NCBI GenBank assembly: GCA_943788165.1 | Contig: CALSPF010000001.1 | Coordinates: 620,001-684,000 of the forward strand | DNA length: 64,000 nt | From: an uncultured Flavobacteriaceae bacterium | GTDB lineage: Bacteria; Bacteroidota; Bacteroidia; Flavobacteriales; Flavobacteriaceae | Direction: 5' to 3' | In this document: positions 17,490-26,710 of the stretch, piece after piece | Numbering within the stretch: the stretch's first letter is position 1 | How the letters are laid out: the number at the start of each line of letters is the position of its first letter | Translations under genes and position numbers: made by a program | Notes under the pieces: model-generated | Databases searched by the model: none | Told to the model about the DNA's origin: nothing | Seen by the model: the letters and a program-made list of their open reading frames with translations, nothing else

Positions 17490-18383
17490 ATGAAAAAATT
17501 AGCACTATTGCTATTTGCCTTTGTTTCTATAACATTGGTTAATGCACAAGAAAAAAAATTAAATATTATCGCTATTGGTGCTCATCCCGATGATTGTGAT
17601 AGTAAATTCGGCGGTACTGCGGCCTTATTTGCTAAAATGGGGCATAACGTTAAATTTTTGGCTCTTACTAGTGGAGATGCTGGCCACCAGTCCGAGGGTG
17701 GAGGTGCATTGGGTAACAGACGAAGAGAAGAGGCTAAAGATGCAGGAAAGGCCCTTGGAATTGCAGAATACCAAACCTTAGATAATCACGATGGAGAATT
17801 ACTTCCTTCTTTGGCTGTAAGACACCAGGTTATTAGAGCCATTCGAGAGTGGGATGCAGATATTGTTTTAGGGTTACGCCCAAACGACTACCATCCTGAT
17901 CATAGAAATGCAGGAAAGGTTGTTGTCGATGCCTCTTATATGGTGATTGTTCCAAACGTATGTCCAGACACACCTCCATTATCAAAAAACCCATTGTTCC
18001 TATATATGGAAGATCGCTTCCAAAAGCCTTACCAACATCAGGCTGATGTTGTCATTGCAATTGATGAAACAATTGAATTAAAAATAGATGGGTTAGATGC
18101 GCATACTTCTCAAATGTATGAATGGCTTCCTTGGACAAATGGAGGAGACGCTAGTGTAGCGAAAATCCCAACATCACCAAAAGAAAGACGCGCATGGCTT
18201 GCAGAGAGAACAAAGAAAAGATCAGGAAACATCAACTCCAAGAAACAGGCCACACTTGTTAAATGGTATGGCGATAATGCTGCGAAAAAAGTAAAGTATG
18301 TTGAGTCATTTGAAGTTGCTGAGTACGGTTTTCAGCCCTCTGAAAAAGATATTAGAGAGTTTTTCCCTATGCTAAAAAACTAA
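17490..18383 (+). CDS. Exported PIG-L/LmbE-type N-deacetylase
   Basis: A 297-residue PIG-L enzyme with a signal peptide (MKKLALLLFAFVSITLVNAQ), so it acts in the periplasm or outside. The zinc motif is complete: H32, D34 (catalytic base) and D35 in AIGAHPDDCD, with the third zinc ligand probably in NDYHPDHRNAG. Family members remove acetyl from GlcNAc-type sugars. In this locus it would deacetylate N-acetylhexosamines before import, which would remove the need for NagA. Family length is normal (about 230-300). Confidence 0.87.
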   Translation: MKKLALLLFAFVSITLVNAQEKKLNIIAIGAHPDDCDSKFGGTAALFAKMGHNVKFLALTSGDAGHQSEGGGALGNRRREEAKDAGKALGIAEYQTLDNHDGELLPSLAVRHQVIRAIREWDADIVLGLRPNDYHPDHRNAGKVVVDASYMVIVPNVCPDTPPLSKNPLFLYMEDRFQKPYQHQADVVIAIDETIELKIDGLDAHTSQMYEWLPWTNGGDASVAKIPTSPKERRAWLAERTKKRSGNINSKKQATLVKWYGDNAAKKVKYVESFEVAEYGFQPSEKDIREFFPMLKN

Positions 18384-18393
18384 ATTTTCCCCT

Positions 18394-19656
18394 ATGAAAA
18401 AAAACCTGCTTTTGGTAGGCTTAATACTTATCATTTTTTTCGTTATTTCCTTTCTAACAAATATCATAGGTCCGCTTGTACCTGATATAATTGAAAGCTT
18501 TGGATTGAGTTTAACAATGGCAGCATTTCTTCCATTTGCCTTTTTTGTCGCTTATGGAGTGATGTCAATTCCATCAGGAATTTTAATAGAACTATATGGA
18601 GAGAAAAAGGTCATGATTATGGCCTTTTTAATCTCTTCGGTGGGCGCTTTTTTATTCGCTCTTAACGCGCACTATATTTTTTATCTTGTCTCTCTATTTT
18701 TAATTGGCTCAGGGATGGCAATGCTACAAGTAGCAATAAACCCATTGCTTAGAACAATTGGAGGAGAAAAGGATTTTGCATTTAATTCTGTTTTAGGACA
18801 ATTGTTTTTTGGCTTGGCTTCTTTCCTTAGTCCACTTGTGTATTCATATATAGTCATTAATTCATCAGACATAAATCAATCCAGTAGTTGGGTAACTCAA
18901 TTACTATCAAAAATCACCATACCAGGTCTAGAATGGATTTCATTATACTGGATTTTTGCCATCATATCCTTATTAATGGTCTTTGTGATTATGTTTTCTA
19001 AATTCCCAGTAGTTGAACGAAAAGAGGATGAAAAAACTGGGGCGATAGACACCCATATAATGCTCCTCAAAAAGCCAATGGTATTATTGTATTTCTTTGC
19101 AGTTTTTTGTTACGTGGGGACGGAGCAAGGTATTGCCAATTGGATTTCACAATTTTTAGCTGTTTATCATGACATTGACCCTCAAGTCCAAGGCGCTAAA
19201 ACGATTTCTAATTTTTGGGGAATGATGACTTTAGGGACGCTCTTAGGACTAGTTCTTTTAAAGTTTTTAGATAGTAGAAAAGTTCTTATTGTTACTTCAA
19301 CCGCTTCTATTTTAGCATTATTGATGGCTCTTTTTGGAAACAGCGCACAAGCTTTAATTGCCTTTCCAATCATAGGCTTTTTTATCGCCACAATGTGGTC
19401 AATTATAATTTCATTAGCTTTAAATTCTGTTGCTGAAGCACATGGCTCTTTTTCAGGTATACTTGTTACTGGAATTGTTGGAGGAGCTGTTGTTCCATTT
19501 ATTGTAGGAGGATTAGGAGATATTTTTGGCCTTAGAACAGGAATGGTTTTCTTGTTTATAACGCTTTTATTTATCCTCTCAATTGGATTTTGGTCAAAAC
19601 CATTAATCAACAATGAAACTTTCCTAACCTCTTTTAAAAAGGCAAAAAGTAAATAA
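18394..19656 (+). CDS. MFS sugar transporter (FucP/NagP-like)
   Basis: A 420-residue inner-membrane protein with 12 predicted helices. The first has FLTNIIGPLVPDIIESFGLS, followed by YGVMSIPSGILIELYGEKK, which matches the FHS (fucose/glucose/N-acetylglucosamine) branch of the major facilitator superfamily. It begins 10 bases after the deacetylase gene and ends five bases before the ROK kinase gene. It should bring the free amino sugar or related monosaccharide into the cytoplasm; the exact substrate is inferred from context only. Confidence 0.88.
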   Translation: MKKNLLLVGLILIIFFVISFLTNIIGPLVPDIIESFGLSLTMAAFLPFAFFVAYGVMSIPSGILIELYGEKKVMIMAFLISSVGAFLFALNAHYIFYLVSLFLIGSGMAMLQVAINPLLRTIGGEKDFAFNSVLGQLFFGLASFLSPLVYSYIVINSSDINQSSSWVTQLLSKITIPGLEWISLYWIFAIISLLMVFVIMFSKFPVVERKEDEKTGAIDTHIMLLKKPMVLLYFFAVFCYVGTEQGIANWISQFLAVYHDIDPQVQGAKTISNFWGMMTLGTLLGLVLLKFLDSRKVLIVTSTASILALLMALFGNSAQALIAFPIIGFFIATMWSIIISLALNSVAEAHGSFSGILVTGIVGGAVVPFIVGGLGDIFGLRTGMVFLFITLLFILSIGFWSKPLINNETFLTSFKKAKSK

Positions 19657-19661
19657 ATCAG

Positions 19662-20492
19662 ATGGCATATATTGGAGTAGATTTAGGTGGAACAAAAGTC
19701 CACATTGCCAAAATAGTTGATCAATCTTGTGAAAAATATATCCGATCACTTATTCCAAGTCAAGGAACTGAAGAAGAAGTCTTAGATGTTATTAAAGACG
19801 CAATTGCTAAAGTAATCGATCAAGATATAGTGGGCATTGGAATTGGTGTCCCAAGCGTAGTTGACCAGCAATTGGGAATTGTGTATGATGTACAAAATAT
19901 ACCCTCATGGAAAAAAGTACACTTAAAAGATATTTTGGAGGCCCATTTTAAAATCCCAGTCCACATCAATAACGATGCAAATTGTTTTTCTCTAGGCGTA
20001 CTTCATTTTGGTGTAGGGAGAGACTTTGACTCATTTGTTGGCCTCAGTATTGGAACAGGCATTGCCGGAGGAATCGTCATCAATAAGAAACTATACAACG
20101 GTTTTAATACTGGCGCTGGTGAATTTGGAATGTTAGCCTATCAAGAAGATAACTATGAGCATTATTGCAGTGGTCAATTCTTTCAAAAAGTACACGGGCT
20201 CGCGGGTGAAAAAGTATTTGAAAGAGCAAAGGCAGGGGATTTGGATGCTCTTGCGATTTACACAACTTTTGGAAAACACCTTGGAAAGCTACTTAACCAA
20301 ATTTTGTACACATATGATCCGGAGCTTATTGTTCTTGGAGGGTCAGTCAGTAAAGGATATTCTTTTTTTGAAAAAGGGATTCAATTAAGTTTACGAGATT
20401 TCGCCTATCAAAATTCAATTTCTAATTTAAAAATAACCATATCCAACGATCCAGATATCGCTGTTAAAGGAGCCGTTGCACTATGCTATTAA
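19662..20492 (+). CDS. ROK-family sugar kinase
   Basis: Phosphorylates a hexose or hexosamine after import. The 276-residue protein has the ATP-binding start YIGVDLGGTKVHIAKI, the sugar-binding NNDANCFSLG, the phosphate loop GLSIGTGIAGGIV and GEFGM. The usual ROK zinc site (GxH followed by CxCGxxGC) is not conserved: the corresponding stretch is HYCSGQFF. I believe this variant occurs in other Bacteroidota. In context a glucosamine or N-acetylhexosamine kinase is the most economical reading. Confidence 0.87.
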   Translation: MAYIGVDLGGTKVHIAKIVDQSCEKYIRSLIPSQGTEEEVLDVIKDAIAKVIDQDIVGIGIGVPSVVDQQLGIVYDVQNIPSWKKVHLKDILEAHFKIPVHINNDANCFSLGVLHFGVGRDFDSFVGLSIGTGIAGGIVINKKLYNGFNTGAGEFGMLAYQEDNYEHYCSGQFFQKVHGLAGEKVFERAKAGDLDALAIYTTFGKHLGKLLNQILYTYDPELIVLGGSVSKGYSFFEKGIQLSLRDFAYQNSISNLKITISNDPDIAVKGAVALCY

Positions 20493-20509
20493 CCAAATAA
20501 TATAATTAA

Positions 20510-23159
20510 ATGAGATTTATACACACCCGTTACTTACTAATTGTTTTTTTGTTTTCGTTAAGCAGTTTGACCTTTGCCTCTGACTTAATACCACTTAAAA
20601 TCCACAAAAGTGTCGAAGGTGCTCCCATTACACTTGGAATTCCCTTTCCACAGGGTGAACTTTTCTCGCCAGACCACATTCGTTTATTGGATAAGAACGG
20701 AAACGAAATTCCTAGTCAAACGACAGAAGTAACCTCATGGGCTCCAGTAGATAACAGTATAAAATGGATATGGGTATTTTTCTTTTCCAATGGGGATCAA
20801 GAATATCAGCTTGAATACGGGGAAGAGGTTTCAAAGGCACCCCTAAAAGGACCAACAATAAAAATAAAAAATGCACAGCGAAAAGGGCAAACTACTATTG
20901 TTAATACCGGACCACTTCAATTCAATATCCTCAAGGGTAAAGGTGGTTTTATCGATAATGTGATGTTCGATACTGATGGAAATGGTTTTGATGAACAAGA
21001 TGAAATTGCTACTTCTGTTAATGGTAGAGGTTCATTTTTAGATCTTCTGGACGCACAAGGTATTGATCCCTCTACTGCAATAGTTAATAGAACTGTACGA
21101 GAAAAAGGATCTGGCCCTTTACATTCGATTATTCGTATTGAAGGAGAATATTCCTACAGTAGAGATGACAACCGAAATTCTCCTTTCATTATCCGAGTGC
21201 ATGCTTATGCAGGAAAGACCTATATCAAAGTGCTACATACAATGACCTATACAGGAGTTCCAGACATGCACGACCAATCATTGAGTGGCTATGATAATAT
21301 TGCAACGGGCTATTCCAGCTCATTCAATAATAATAAGGTGACCGAAGATAAAGGATGGACCATCCCCAACGATCAGATTCATTCTATGGGTTTAAACCTA
21401 AAGTATAATCTTGAAGCAAACAAACAATTTACAACGGCATATTCACTTGGGAATTGGAGTGAAAATAAAGAGGAACAGATTTTTGTAGATTCGCTTAACG
21501 ATAAAAGTAGCGCTTCTATTTTTCAAGAAGGGCCTAAGCTAACCAGAAAAAACAACAGCTCTCCAGAAGAAAGAATTGCTGGGTTTAATGCCAAAATTCG
21601 TGTGGGATCAGATTTAAAAAAACAAGTTCAACGCGCTGAAGGCTGGGCAAATATTAGCGACAGCAAGTGGGGGATTAGTCTCGGAATAAAACATTTCTTA
21701 AAAGAATATCCCAAAGAGATCGCTTTTAATGATTTAAACGAAGAGGCTATTGCTTATTTGTGGTCTCCCAAAGCACCTCCAATGAGTTTTGAACGAGCCA
21801 ACACAACACCAGATCAGGGAATGATTGCCAACTTTGCTGAGGGGATTACTAAAACAAGTGAATTAGTGATTCACTTCCACAGGGCAAATGTATCAACCAA
21901 TGATTTAGAGTCAACGATGGCTTATTTTTTAGATCCTCCCGTAGCCAGTGCAGATCCATCTGTATATTCACGCAGTCAAGTTTACGGTAATTTTTCACCA
22001 AGAAGTAATCGAAACGCTGCTTTTGAGCGATCGATTGACTATAAATTTCATTGGCAGAAATTTAATCAAGATTGGGAGCCGTGGTATGGTATGTTTGATT
22101 ATGGAGATCAAAAAAAATATTTTCTATAAAGACGAATGGATTCGATGGCAAAACAACGAACCCGCAATAGATTTTATGTATTGGATTCAATTCATGCGAA
22201 CCGGAGATCCAAACTATTACAATGCCGCCGAAGCAATGAGTCGTCACACCATGGATGTTGATAATGTTCATTGGCCAAAAGATCCAGAATATTATGGGGA
22301 TACAAATGATGCCATTGATTTTTGGAAAATTGACAATGCGAATACAACCGAATCGAAGGCAACTCCCTACCTAGGAATTGGAAGAAGACACGCGTCTCAA
22401 CATTGGGCAGCCCTTTTGAGTGCACATGTTTGGAATCAAGGCTGGATTGCTTCTTATTATCTTACGGGTTACCATAGAGGCTTGGAGATAGCCCGTTTAA
22501 CTGCAGACTCTTTTCTAAGAAGACAATGGGGAGAACATGGACTAACGGGACGAAGATTGTATTTATCCGTATGGAATTTGGTTGAGGCTTGGGATGCAAC
22601 CAAAGATCCAAAATATCATGAAGATTTAAAAGATCGTGTTCAACGAATGCTTTATTTACAAAACGGAGCAGATCAATATGATAGCTTTGTGATTGATCGT
22701 TACGGATATTCTCAGGTGTATGTATCACACGGCTTATATAAATACTACCAATTAACACAAAGTAAGGAAGTCAAACAGGGGCTTATTCGACATGCAAGAG
22801 CGGTTAGAGATAACCCGCCTTATAATCATGAATATGAGTCTTTACTCTCCACCATTCACAGTTTGTTAGTAGGGTATGAGCTTACAAAAGAGGAGAGCTT
22901 TTTGACGGTAGCCAAAATGCGCTCTGAATTGCTTCAATCTGATTCAGTTGAAAAGGACTTATATAGTTATGACACGCAAAAATCGCTAGGAGATGCCTTG
23001 TTAAAGGCTTCCAGACTTCCAGATAATGGAGTGCTTACCAAACCCAGTGGGAGATTTATTTCCAATTGGAATCCATTGCAAGGTTTACGTGTGTTTGGAT
23101 GGACCCATTTTTATAGTATACCTTGGTTAGAATATTGGTTAAATGAAGAAAAGAAATAA
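20510..23159 (+). pseudogene. Exo-rhamnogalacturonan-lyase-like (PL26/YetA-like) enzyme, frameshifted at an A8 run
   Basis: Two overlapping frames, 20510-22129 and a +1 frame continuing to 23159, encode the two parts of one exported enzyme of about 880 residues. The first has a signal peptide (LLIVFLFSLSSLTFASD) and an N-terminal beta-domain (APITLGIPFPQGEL, NEIPSQTTEVTSWAPVDNSI KWIW) like the RIFT-barrel of PcRGLX/YetA proteins. The second has an alpha/alpha-barrel-like part (ASQHWAALLSAHVWNQGW, GLTGRRLYLSVWNLVEAWDA). The break is at eight A residues, 22110-22117; seven would join QK-NIFYKDEW in frame. Both parts look well conserved, so it may be a recent mutation, a homopolymer read error or a slippage site. 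The family assignment is moderate. Confidence 0.65.
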
Positions 23160-23997
23160 GCGTATTTTATTTAAGAGAAACGGGCTAATTGTTCTCTTTT
23201 TGTGGACTATTTCCTTTTCGGGACAAAACGATTCTTCCCTTAAACAACAAATAGTATCTCATTCCGATGGAGTGGGACTATGGTGGGCAGGTCACAATGG
23301 TTGGATCATTAAATCTAACGGGTTGGTTATTTCTACTGATATTCTTCTAAACTATGACAAAAGAAAACAGTCTCCGCCAATAAACGAAGAAGAATTAGCC
23401 GAAATATTGGATATTTCTTTTATTACCCATGGCCATAAAGATCATTTTGCCAGAAGTATTTCTAAAACTCTACTTGAAAAATCAAGTTGTATTTTTGTAA
23501 TTCCTCAGAGCTGTATCACTATCGCAAAAGAATTGAATATTCCACCAGAGCGGATCATCGTTGCTAAGCCCAGAGAACCTTTTGAAGTTTTAGGGGTAAA
23601 AGTTTCTCCACTTAGAGCCATCCATGGAAATTCAAATTTCGCGATATATTATAAAGCTAATTTAGAAGATTGTGGTTATGTTTTAGAAGTGGGAGGAAAA
23701 CGATTTCTTCAACCAGGTGACAGTTTCCTTTTAGAGGATCATCTCATGGAGAAGAACATTGATGTGCTTTTCTTTTCACCTACTGAACACAATATGCACA
23801 TTAAAAGCAGCCTAACTTTAATTAATAAAATAAAGCCAAAATACATTTTACCACAACATCACTCTACAGTTGTCGTCAACGAAAATACTTTTTTCTGGGC
23901 TAAAGGTTACCACCGAGAAGTGAAGAGTCAACTCTCACTCGCACTAAAAAAGCGATATTATATTTTAAAGCAGGGGGATAAAATTTTAATTAATTGA
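23143..23997 (+). CDS. Exported metallo-beta-lactamase-fold hydrolase
   Basis: A 284-residue MBL-fold protein with a signal sequence (GLIVLFLWTISFSGQ). The metal motif THGHKDH is at residues 95-101, with later ligands in IHGNSN, QPGDSF and PQHHST. The overall form (WWAGHNGWIIKSNGLVISTD start) resembles the UlaG/NAPE-PLD-like branch, which includes sugar lactonases and phosphodiesterases. It overlaps the end of the lyase gene by 17 bases, so it belongs to the same transcript. A role on the glycan (lactone or ester opening) is inference. Confidence 0.8.
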   Translation: MKKRNKRILFKRNGLIVLFLWTISFSGQNDSSLKQQIVSHSDGVGLWWAGHNGWIIKSNGLVISTDILLNYDKRKQSPPINEEELAEILDISFITHGHKDHFARSISKTLLEKSSCIFVIPQSCITIAKELNIPPERIIVAKPREPFEVLGVKVSPLRAIHGNSNFAIYYKANLEDCGYVLEVGGKRFLQPGDSFLLEDHLMEKNIDVLFFSPTEHNMHIKSSLTLINKIKPKYILPQHHSTVVVNENTFFWAKGYHREVKSQLSLALKKRYYILKQGDKILIN

Positions 23998-24014
23998 ATT
24001 AGTAGGCTCTCAAT

Positions 24015-25925
24015 CTAAAAGTAAAATCGCTTAAAGGTCTCTATTGCCTCGTATTCAGACATACCTAAAAAATTATATTCTTTTGCGATTGACCTATTCA
24101 GTTCAGAGGTTCTTAGTAAAATACTGTTATTGTCTTCTTCCAACACAAGCAATTGATCAATCTGGGATTGATGTTTGTTTATTAAAGAGATTTTATCGTT
24201 GACTTGAGATGGACTCATTGGTACGGCCATATCAATATTTTGTAGATCCCAATTCTCCAACCCACCCTTGTACATCCATACCCAGCAGTCTTTCATAAAG
24301 GGTTCTAGCTTAAGTTCATTTATAGAGGATAAAAGAATTTCCCAACAAAGGCGTTGAGTTGAATGTGGAACACCTAAATTACCTGCGGCAAAAATCTGGT
24401 GAGGCTTTATCTTTTCAATGAGTGAAGAAATCACTTGTAGGTCTTTCTTATTGGGGTTATTTTTTTTTGTGATTCTATTTTCATAAAATGGCAGACTTAA
24501 AAAATGAACGTTTTCTTTGGGTAGGTTTAGCAACCGAGCTGATTCTTGTGATTCACTTACACGAATAAAACTCTTTAATTCCCTTAAGGCGACAGAATCT
24601 GTATGGCCTTCTTTTGTGTTTAAAATCTCATTCTTTAATTTTTGAAAATTTAATTGATTGGGTTCAATTTGTAAGTACACTTCAATGTATCTCAAAGCAT
24701 GTTCATTTGAAACACCTCTACTTCCAGAGGTTTGGTAGGCTATATGCACCTGATGTCCTTGCTCTATTAATCTTGAAATAGTTCCGCCCATACTGATTAT
24801 ATCGTCAACTGGATGCGGACTAAAAATCAAACTTCTTTTGGAAGATGGGTTTGCCCTTTCAGGACGATTTTCATCTGAATATTTTGGTTTTCCACCTGGC
24901 CAACCGGTTATTGTTTTTTGCACTTGGTTGAACATCCAAATGTTTAAATCATAGACAGATCCGTAGGTGTTAATCAAGCCAGACAAACCATTCTCAGAAT
25001 AATCTCTTGGGGTAAGTTTTAATATCGATTTTCCAACTCGTTTACACAACCAAAAAACCGCTTTTTTTGTTAAAACCTCTGTCCACTCACAATCTAAAAC
25101 TAACCATGGGGTATTGATTCTAGTTAAATCAGAACTTGCTTCATTGTCAAGTATGAAAGTTACATTTGGGTGTTCTTGGAGAAAGGATGCAGGAGCAACC
25201 TCACTTATTGGCCCTTCAATTGTTTTGGCAACAACACTTGCTTTGTGATTACCCCATGCGAGTAAAACAATTCTTTTGGCCTTCATTATGGTATTAATTC
25301 CCATGGTAATTGCTTTCTTAGGAACTTTTTCAACTCCATTGAAGTCTTTTGCAGCATCATTTAAAGTCAGTGGATCAAGGGTTACCAATCGTGTGACAGA
25401 ATTTCTATGGGAGCCTGGTTCATTAAACCCAATATGAGCAGTTCTTCCAATCCCCAATAGTTGATAATCTAAGCCTCCTAGGGATACAATTTTATTTTCA
25501 TACATTTTGCAATAATCTCTGATATCATCTGAAGTTAAATCCCCCTTTGGAATATTTATCTGATTTTCAGGAATATCAATATGATCATATAAATGAACAC
25601 GCATAAAATGATGATAACTTTGCGCTTCTTTGGAAGAAATTGGATAATATTCATCTAGATTAAAAGTGACTACGTTTTTAAAACTTAAATTGTCGTTTTG
25701 ATGAAGCCAAACCAATTCTTTGTATACATCAATTGGTGAGGATCCTGTGGCAAGCCCCAGTACAAATTTTCGATCCACAGTTGTTTTGATATGCTGTGCT
25801 ATTTCATTGGCAACTAATTTAGAAGATTTGGTAGCCGAAGAATAGGTTAGATTGTGAATTTTCTCAAAACGGGTTTCTTGAAATTTACCAGGTGATTCAT
25901 GATTTATTGTGTTTTTTTTATCCAT
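24015..25925 (-). CDS. nagB: Glucosamine-6-phosphate deaminase fused to a PIG-L-like domain
   Basis: The N-terminal about 300 residues are NagB-like: LGLATGSSPIDVYKEL, VVTFNLDEYYP and LLGIGRTAHIGFNEPGS, with the catalytic His and Glu retained. NagB turns glucosamine-6-P into fructose-6-P and ammonia. The C-terminal about 280 residues are PIG-L-like, but the motif reads FSPHPVDDIISMGG, so the catalytic-base Asp position is Val. Such roughly 640-residue NagB fusions are known in Bacteroidota. I start at ATG 25925 rather than the upstream TTG (25937). It is convergent with the MBL gene, 17 bases apart, and closes the amino-sugar locus. Confidence 0.88.
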   Translation of the reverse strand: MDKKNTINHESPGKFQETRFEKIHNLTYSSATKSSKLVANEIAQHIKTTVDRKFVLGLATGSSPIDVYKELVWLHQNDNLSFKNVVTFNLDEYYPISSKEAQSYHHFMRVHLYDHIDIPENQINIPKGDLTSDDIRDYCKMYENKIVSLGGLDYQLLGIGRTAHIGFNEPGSHRNSVTRLVTLDPLTLNDAAKDFNGVEKVPKKAITMGINTIMKAKRIVLLAWGNHKASVVAKTIEGPISEVAPASFLQEHPNVTFILDNEASSDLTRINTPWLVLDCEWTEVLTKKAVFWLCKRVGKSILKLTPRDYSENGLSGLINTYGSVYDLNIWMFNQVQKTITGWPGGKPKYSDENRPERANPSSKRSLIFSPHPVDDIISMGGTISRLIEQGHQVHIAYQTSGSRGVSNEHALRYIEVYLQIEPNQLNFQKLKNEILNTKEGHTDSVALRELKSFIRVSESQESARLLNLPKENVHFLSLPFYENRITKKNNPNKKDLQVISSLIEKIKPHQIFAAGNLGVPHSTQRLCWEILLSSINELKLEPFMKDCWVWMYKGGLENWDLQNIDMAVPMSPSQVNDKISLINKHQSQIDQLLVLEEDNNSILLRTSELNRSIAKEYNFLGMSEYEAIETFKRFYF

Positions 25926-26024
25926 AAAATATAACAATTGTAAAAAAATAAGACAGAAAATAGACTAAATAAATTTATACTACGGTTATTTAAAAGCCAT
26001 TAAAAAATTAGACAAATTAGTGCC

Positions 26025-26690
26025 TTAGAATGCTATCCCAAAGCCAAAGTTCCCAATGAGAACACCGCTGGTACCAACACCTGGAATGGTAGGGAATTCT
26101 TCTGTTTGGGTTCCACTGCCTGGAAGGGTTAGACCATTTTCAGTATAAGTAAAATCTCCTGTAACGTCGATTGTATCGGGAATGTCACCAATTCCATAGC
26201 CTACTTCTAGTCGGAAATAAAAACGTCCTCCGGTCTTGATTCCCAATTTAATGTTGGTGGTGTTTATGCTCTGCGAAATGGAAGCTGTTCCATTACCCCT
26301 GTTTCCGTTATCATCAGTAAGTTCAATGTTGGTAAAAACTAAATCGGTATCTAACGAACCGAAGCCAATACCCGCATAAACGCCCTTTCCTTTGTTACCG
26401 AAATAGATATTTGATCCAAACTCAGTGTAGGTTAATTCAACCTCAACTTCGTCTGGGTTGACATTAAAACTGCTGTAATCGAAGAAAGGAGCAATGCGAT
26501 TTCCCAAAAGAGGAGTAACGCCTTCTAGCGATAGTCCAGCAATATTTGGAACACCAAATTTAACACCAATGGCAATGCGTTTGATTGAAGGTAACTCTAG
26601 TGAGTCCATGGTTTCGATATCTTGTTCAATTTCTTGTGCAAAGGCAATCGTGGAACTAAGCATGAATAGTGATAAGAATAAATTTTTCAT
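26025..26690 (-). CDS. Outer-membrane beta-barrel-like protein, unknown function
   Basis: A 221-residue protein with a clear signal peptide (MKNLFLSLFMLSSTIAFAQ). After a short acidic linker it has alternating hydrophobic strands rich in glycine and aromatic residues and ends IGNFGFGIAF, with a terminal aromatic residue as required for outer-membrane barrel assembly. I do not recognise the family beyond general small beta-barrels of Bacteroidota. It lies 20 bases downstream of the M28 peptidase gene on the same strand. Confidence 0.6.
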   Translation of the reverse strand: MKNLFLSLFMLSSTIAFAQEIEQDIETMDSLELPSIKRIAIGVKFGVPNIAGLSLEGVTPLLGNRIAPFFDYSSFNVNPDEVEVELTYTEFGSNIYFGNKGKGVYAGIGFGSLDTDLVFTNIELTDDNGNRGNGTASISQSINTTNIKLGIKTGGRFYFRLEVGYGIGDIPDTIDVTGDFTYTENGLTLPGSGTQTEEFPTIPGVGTSGVLIGNFGFGIAF

Positions 26691-26710
26691 AGTATTAAAT
26701 ATAAAGTTTG

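Noticed and set aside
23143..23997. Beta-lactamase (antibiotic resistance) call for the MBL-fold protein
   Set aside because: The THGHKDH motif fits the fold, but the rest resembles UlaG/NAPE-PLD-like hydrolases, and the context is glycan use.
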